Shown one piece after another: positions 63,123-64,000 of a stretch of DNA of 64,000 bases (the stretch's first letter is position 1; each line of letters starts with the position of its first letter). This stretch comes from Pseudomonas sp. BBP2017. Its GTDB lineage: Bacteria; Pseudomonadota; Gammaproteobacteria; Pseudomonadales; Pseudomonadaceae. The stretch lies in contig NZ_PVZN01000008.1 of NCBI RefSeq assembly GCF_003024385.1, positions 1 to 64,000 of the forward strand, in the 5' to 3' direction. A program made the translations under genes and the position numbers. The notes beneath the pieces were generated by a model. It was not told where the DNA came from and did not search any database. It was given only the letters and a program-made list of their open reading frames with translations.

Positions 63123-64000
63123 TCAAACAAACAGATCCTGCTCCAAGCGCAAGCACTTGCTGTCAGCGTCCAGGTACACCTGCGCCCCCAGCGGCAAGGT
63201 GATATTAGGATCGCAGTGACCACTGCGCCAGCCGGCCAGCACCGGTATCTGCAACGGCTCGAACAGCTCCCGCAATAATGGCGTCAGCGCCTGCAGCGTC
63301 AAGCCGGCAAAATCCCCGACCAGCACACCACGCAACCCTTCGAACTTGCCGGCCAGACGCAACTGGGTCAACAGTCGGTCGATGCGGTACAGCGGCTCGT
63401 TCACATCCTCGATAAACAGAATGCCACCACGGCAATCGAGTTCTGCCGGCGTACTCAACGTTGCGCAAAGCATTGCCAGATTTCCGCCCATCAAGCGCCC
63501 TGACGCGGCGCCAGGGACGATTGTGCTCAACGGAGGGCTACTTGGGTGCTCCAATACGTCACCACACCTCAAGCGCCCAGCGAGCAGCTCAAACAATGAT
63601 GCGACTGTCGGTGCCTGCTTGTTTGCCAGCAACTCGGACTTGAGCATCGCCCCATGAAAGCTGACGAACCCCACATTCCGGGCAATCGCGCTGTGCAGTG
63701 CAGTGATGTCGCTGTACCCCACCAACGGCTTGGGATGATTGCGCAATAGCGCATAGTCGAGCCCCTCAAGCAGGCGCATGCTGCCGTAGCCTCCACGCAG
63801 ACAGATGATTGCATCGACATCGGTCGCGGCGAATGCGGCATGCAAGTCCGCCAAACGACAGGCATCGTCGCCAGCCAGATACCCCTTGGTTTCGGTCACC
63901 CCGGAATAAATCCGACATTGATAGCCGCGTGCCTCGAACCACTGGATTGCCTTGAGTGTGTCGAGCGGGGCCGGTCCGGCTGGCGCGATGATGGCTATTC
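63123..64000 (-). CDS. LD-carboxypeptidase (S66 family), 5' end outside the window
   Basis: Muropeptide LD-carboxypeptidase that removes the terminal D-alanine of tetrapeptides in peptidoglycan recycling. The reading frame stays open to the window end and begins there with IAIIAPAGPAPLDTLKAI, the family N terminus, so only a few residues are missing. The nucleophile serine is in KPLVGYSDITALHSAI, preceded by CLRGGYGSMRLLEGL; the glutamate/histidine parts lie further on (GGILFIEDVNEPLYRIDR, GHCDPNITLPLG). No start codon within the window. Convergent with the transglycosylase. Confidence 0.92.
   Translation of the reverse strand, partial: IAIIAPAGPAPLDTLKAIQWFEARGYQCRIYSGVTETKGYLAGDDACRLADLHAAFAATDVDAIICLRGGYGSMRLLEGLDYALLRNHPKPLVGYSDITALHSAIARNVGFVSFHGAMLKSELLANKQAPTVASLFELLAGRLRCGDVLEHPSSPPLSTIVPGAASGRLMGGNLAMLCATLSTPAELDCRGGILFIEDVNEPLYRIDRLLTQLRLAGKFEGLRGVLVGDFAGLTLQALTPLLRELFEPLQIPVLAGWRSGHCDPNITLPLGAQVYLDADSKCLRLEQDLFV

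Overview
The window is chromosomal DNA of a Pseudomonas, most likely from the P. putida group. Evidence: high GC, dense short intergenic gaps, paired putida-type REP elements (arm tcgcggggcaagcccgctcc) at 11477-11525, 49136-49199 and 63052-63115, and a right half whose gene order follows the P. aeruginosa PA3961-PA3992 neighbourhood (hrpB, lipoprotein, fieF, Lrp regulator, rluE, amn, acyl-CoA dehydrogenase, ladS, thiD-thiE-hemL, miaB-phoH-ybeY-corC-lnt, leuS-lptE-holA, transglycosylase). I see no tRNA, rRNA, CRISPR array, transposase or prophage gene.

Left part (1-17250). An aromatic-type amino acid permease and a quinone-oxidoreductase-like enzyme precede a Fur-box-preceded sigma factor / anti-sigma / TonB receptor set for ferric-siderophore uptake. 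Then come a HAD phosphatase overlapping tesB, a GNAT acetyltransferase, a histone-deacetylase-family hydrolase, an HI0933-type flavoprotein, an RhlE-like helicase, a DMT exporter divergent from an Lrp-type regulator, a DnaQ-like exonuclease, an NYN-domain protein, a DUF2076 protein and a YciC-type membrane protein.

Central part (17473-33503). A complete twelve-gene alginate operon on the minus strand, transcribed algD-alg8-alg44-algK-algE-algG-algX-algI-algJ-algF-algL-algA. AlgD and AlgA make GDP-mannuronate; Alg8/Alg44 polymerise it under c-di-GMP control; AlgK/AlgE/AlgX/AlgG form the periplasmic and outer-membrane export and epimerisation path; AlgI/AlgJ/AlgF/AlgX acetylate; AlgL is the lyase. 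Two things are unusual: algL lies between algF and algA instead of between algX and algI and encodes a predicted lipoprotein, and the operon sits against hrpB. The 752-base AT-rich region upstream of algD holds an AlgU-like promoter, a 9/10 AlgR box and six iterated ATGGCG sites ending in a 35-bp tandem duplication.

Right part (34256-64000). Conserved housekeeping genes: HrpB helicase, cation efflux, a DUF6515 protein, a strongly structured candidate small RNA (39186-39370, minus strand) with a good intrinsic terminator, an Lrp-family regulator, RluE, AMP nucleosidase, an AidB-like acyl-CoA dehydrogenase, a LadS-like sensor kinase, thiamine and heme synthesis genes, MiaB, the PhoH/YbeY/CorC/Lnt operon, leucyl-tRNA synthetase, LptE, HolA, ArfA (with an intrinsic terminator inside its reading frame), a lytic transglycosylase, and an LD-carboxypeptidase cut by the window end.

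Most stretches over 300 bases without a gene are the algD leader (33504-34255) and the sRNA region (39058-39499), both described below. All other gaps are shorter; nothing else was recognised in them beyond the sites listed.
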